Positions 4,667-5,445 of a stretch of DNA of 5,445 nt are shown in pieces. The stretch's first letter is position 1. Each line of letters begins with the position of its first letter. The translations under genes and the position numbers were made by a program. The notes beneath the pieces are model-generated. The model searched no databases. It was given only the letters and a program-made list of their open reading frames with translations, and was not told the origin of the DNA. Source of the stretch: Streptosporangiaceae bacterium (lineage in GTDB: Bacteria; Actinomycetota; Actinomycetes; Streptosporangiales; Streptosporangiaceae); assembly GCA_030045295.1 (NCBI GenBank), contig JASIGD010000375.1:1-5445 (forward strand), read 5' to 3'.

Positions 4667-4827
4667 GAGCCAGACGACCACCCGATACCTGGTTTACGAG
4701 AGGATGCTGCCCGAGCCCGCCGTGGCGGATTCGAGACAACCACGTGACACGATCAAGAACGTGGCTCTGACCGAGTCATCAGTCCGGCTAAGCGGGCAAC
4801 CCGCTGCGAGGCAGGCAGATCTGTTCA
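4667..4827. other. Intergenic stretch with no recognised gene
   Basis: The gap between the kinase-remnant promoter and the S53 peptidase gene has no convincing coding frame or RNA gene. A CTGACC at about 4767-4772 could be a -35 for the peptidase gene, but no good -10 follows, so its promoter is unassigned. An in-frame TAA at 4789-4791 limits how far upstream the peptidase gene could begin. Confidence 0.5.
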
Positions 4828-4833
4828 CGGAGG
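4828..4833 (+). promoter_or_regulatory. Ribosome-binding site of the S53 peptidase gene
   Basis: CGGAGG lies 6 nt before the GTG at 4840, an ideal spacing. Between the upstream in-frame stop at 4789 and this GTG there is no ATG, GTG or TTG in frame, so this fixes the start. Confidence 0.75.
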
Positions 4834-4839
4834 CCGCCG

Positions 4840-5445
4840 GTGGTCGCTAGACCCCTTCTCATCGCTGGCGCCGGCGGCCTGTTGATTGCCGGTGCCGCGC
4901 TCGCGCTCGTAACTGTGCCGCGGCCCAGCGCGGCGCGGTCAACCGAGGCGACATCGCCCTGCCCGGCCCAGGGAGTCCCACCGTCCGCGGAGCGCATTGC
5001 GGCGACGACGTCGACGTACAACGCGATCGAGGCGAAAATCGCCGCGCGCGAATCCCTGCGACTGCGCTTCCCGGATCCGACGGCCGAGGAAGACATCATC
5101 GACTACGGTGTCGACGACCTGTGGAACAGGGGAATCGACGGCGCGTGCGTGACCGTCGCCTACGTGGTCACCAACCCCGACCCGGGCCTCGCGGCGTCAA
5201 TGGCGGCTTACGACACAGCGATGGACCTGCCGCCGGCGAACATCACCGAGATGGCCCTGCCAGCGCCGAGCGACCCCTCCTACGTCTGCCGGATCGAGTG
5301 CGGCACCGCCGAAGACCGGCTCGACGCGGAGGCGATCCACTCGATGGCGCCCTACGCGAAGATCATCTTCGTTCACCCGCCGGTCCCGGAAACCGCCGGC
5401 ATGCAGGGCTGGCCCGAGGTGGCCCAAGCCATCGAGATGATCGCG
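4840..5445 (+). CDS. Secreted S53 (sedolisin-like) peptidase, N-terminal part, cut by window end
   Basis: The 202 visible residues begin with a GTG-initiated secretion signal: MVARP, a hydrophobic core at about 6-25, and a likely signal-peptidase site near PSAARS (29-34). After a linker of about 50 residues comes the start of a sedolisin catalytic domain: DYGVDDLWNRGIDGACVTVAYV (88-109) matches the family's opening helix and strand (Y-G-x3-LW-x-RGIDG-x-x-VTVA). The catalytic Glu-x3-Asp pair is present as Glu158 and Asp162 in AEDRLDAEAIHSMAPYAKI (157-175), matching the family E-x-x-LD-x-E...MAP motif. The nucleophile Ser (SGTS-type motif) would lie beyond the window. S53 enzymes are serine-carboxyl endopeptidases, usually made with a pro-kumamolisin propeptide of well over 100 residues; here it is missing. 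Cys residues at 41, 102, 150 and 154 may form disulfides. A substrate-binding, inactive member cannot be excluded until the C-terminal half is seen. Confidence 0.82.
   Translation, partial: MVARPLLIAGAGGLLIAGAALALVTVPRPSAARSTEATSPCPAQGVPPSAERIAATTSTYNAIEAKIAARESLRLRFPDPTAEEDIIDYGVDDLWNRGIDGACVTVAYVVTNPDPGLAASMAAYDTAMDLPPANITEMALPAPSDPSYVCRIECGTAEDRLDAEAIHSMAPYAKIIFVHPPVPETAGMQGWPEVAQAIEMIA

Noticed and set aside
4721..4742. tRNA-like TTCGA flanked by GTGG/CCAC
   Set aside because: The sequence around TTCGA does not form the 5-bp T-arm with a 7-nt loop, and no acceptor, D or anticodon arms are present.
4704..4850. Small + strand frame of 48 codons (ATG 4704) running into the S53 gene
   Set aside because: The purine run GAGAGG abuts the ATG with no spacing, the product has no recognisable features, and it overlaps the well-supported S53 start.

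Overview
The window looks like chromosomal DNA from a high-GC Gram-positive bacterium, most likely an actinomycete. Coding frames are strongly biased to G or C at the third codon position. GTG is used as a start, several genes seem to be leaderless, and the gene families (atypical extended SDR, YafY-type WYL regulator, EHN-type epoxide hydrolase, S53 peptidase) are common there. The sequence alone does not fix the genus. I see no phage, transposase, CRISPR, rRNA or tRNA signals.

Layout, left to right. (1) 61-1020 (+) encodes an NAD(P)-binding epimerase/dehydratase-like protein. (2) 969-1952 (-) encodes a WYL-domain transcriptional regulator whose 3' end overlaps the SDR gene tail to tail by 52 bp. 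(3) 2014-3147 (+) encodes an alpha/beta-hydrolase epoxide hydrolase, divergent from the regulator. The 61 bp between them hold a perfect 9-bp inverted repeat, a good operator candidate. (4) 3148-3350 has no gene but holds two hairpins; one is a long, nearly perfect stem capped by a GAAA tetraloop. (5) 3351-3548 (-) encodes a 65-residue single-pass membrane protein. Its promoter lies in a short AT-rich island with two TetR-operator-like palindromes. (6) 3784-4125 (-) encodes a VOC/glyoxalase-fold protein. (7) 4154-4522 (-) appears to be a collapsed remnant of a membrane sensor histidine kinase, still preceded by a promoter, operator-like palindrome and ribosome-binding site. (8) 4840 to the window end (+) is the N-terminal part of a secreted S53 (sedolisin-type) peptidase that lacks the usual propeptide domain.

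Functionally this is a patchwork of small transcription units rather than one operon. The clearest unit is regulator plus epoxide hydrolase: the WYL protein probably controls the hydrolase and itself from the shared intergenic repeat. The SDR and VOC genes would fit small-molecule conversion or detoxification, but nothing ties them to one pathway. I found no clearly new defence or mobile system. The best leads are the long hairpin RNA candidate, the regulator-less twin palindromes, the decayed sensor-kinase locus with surviving control region, and the propeptide-less S53 peptidase.
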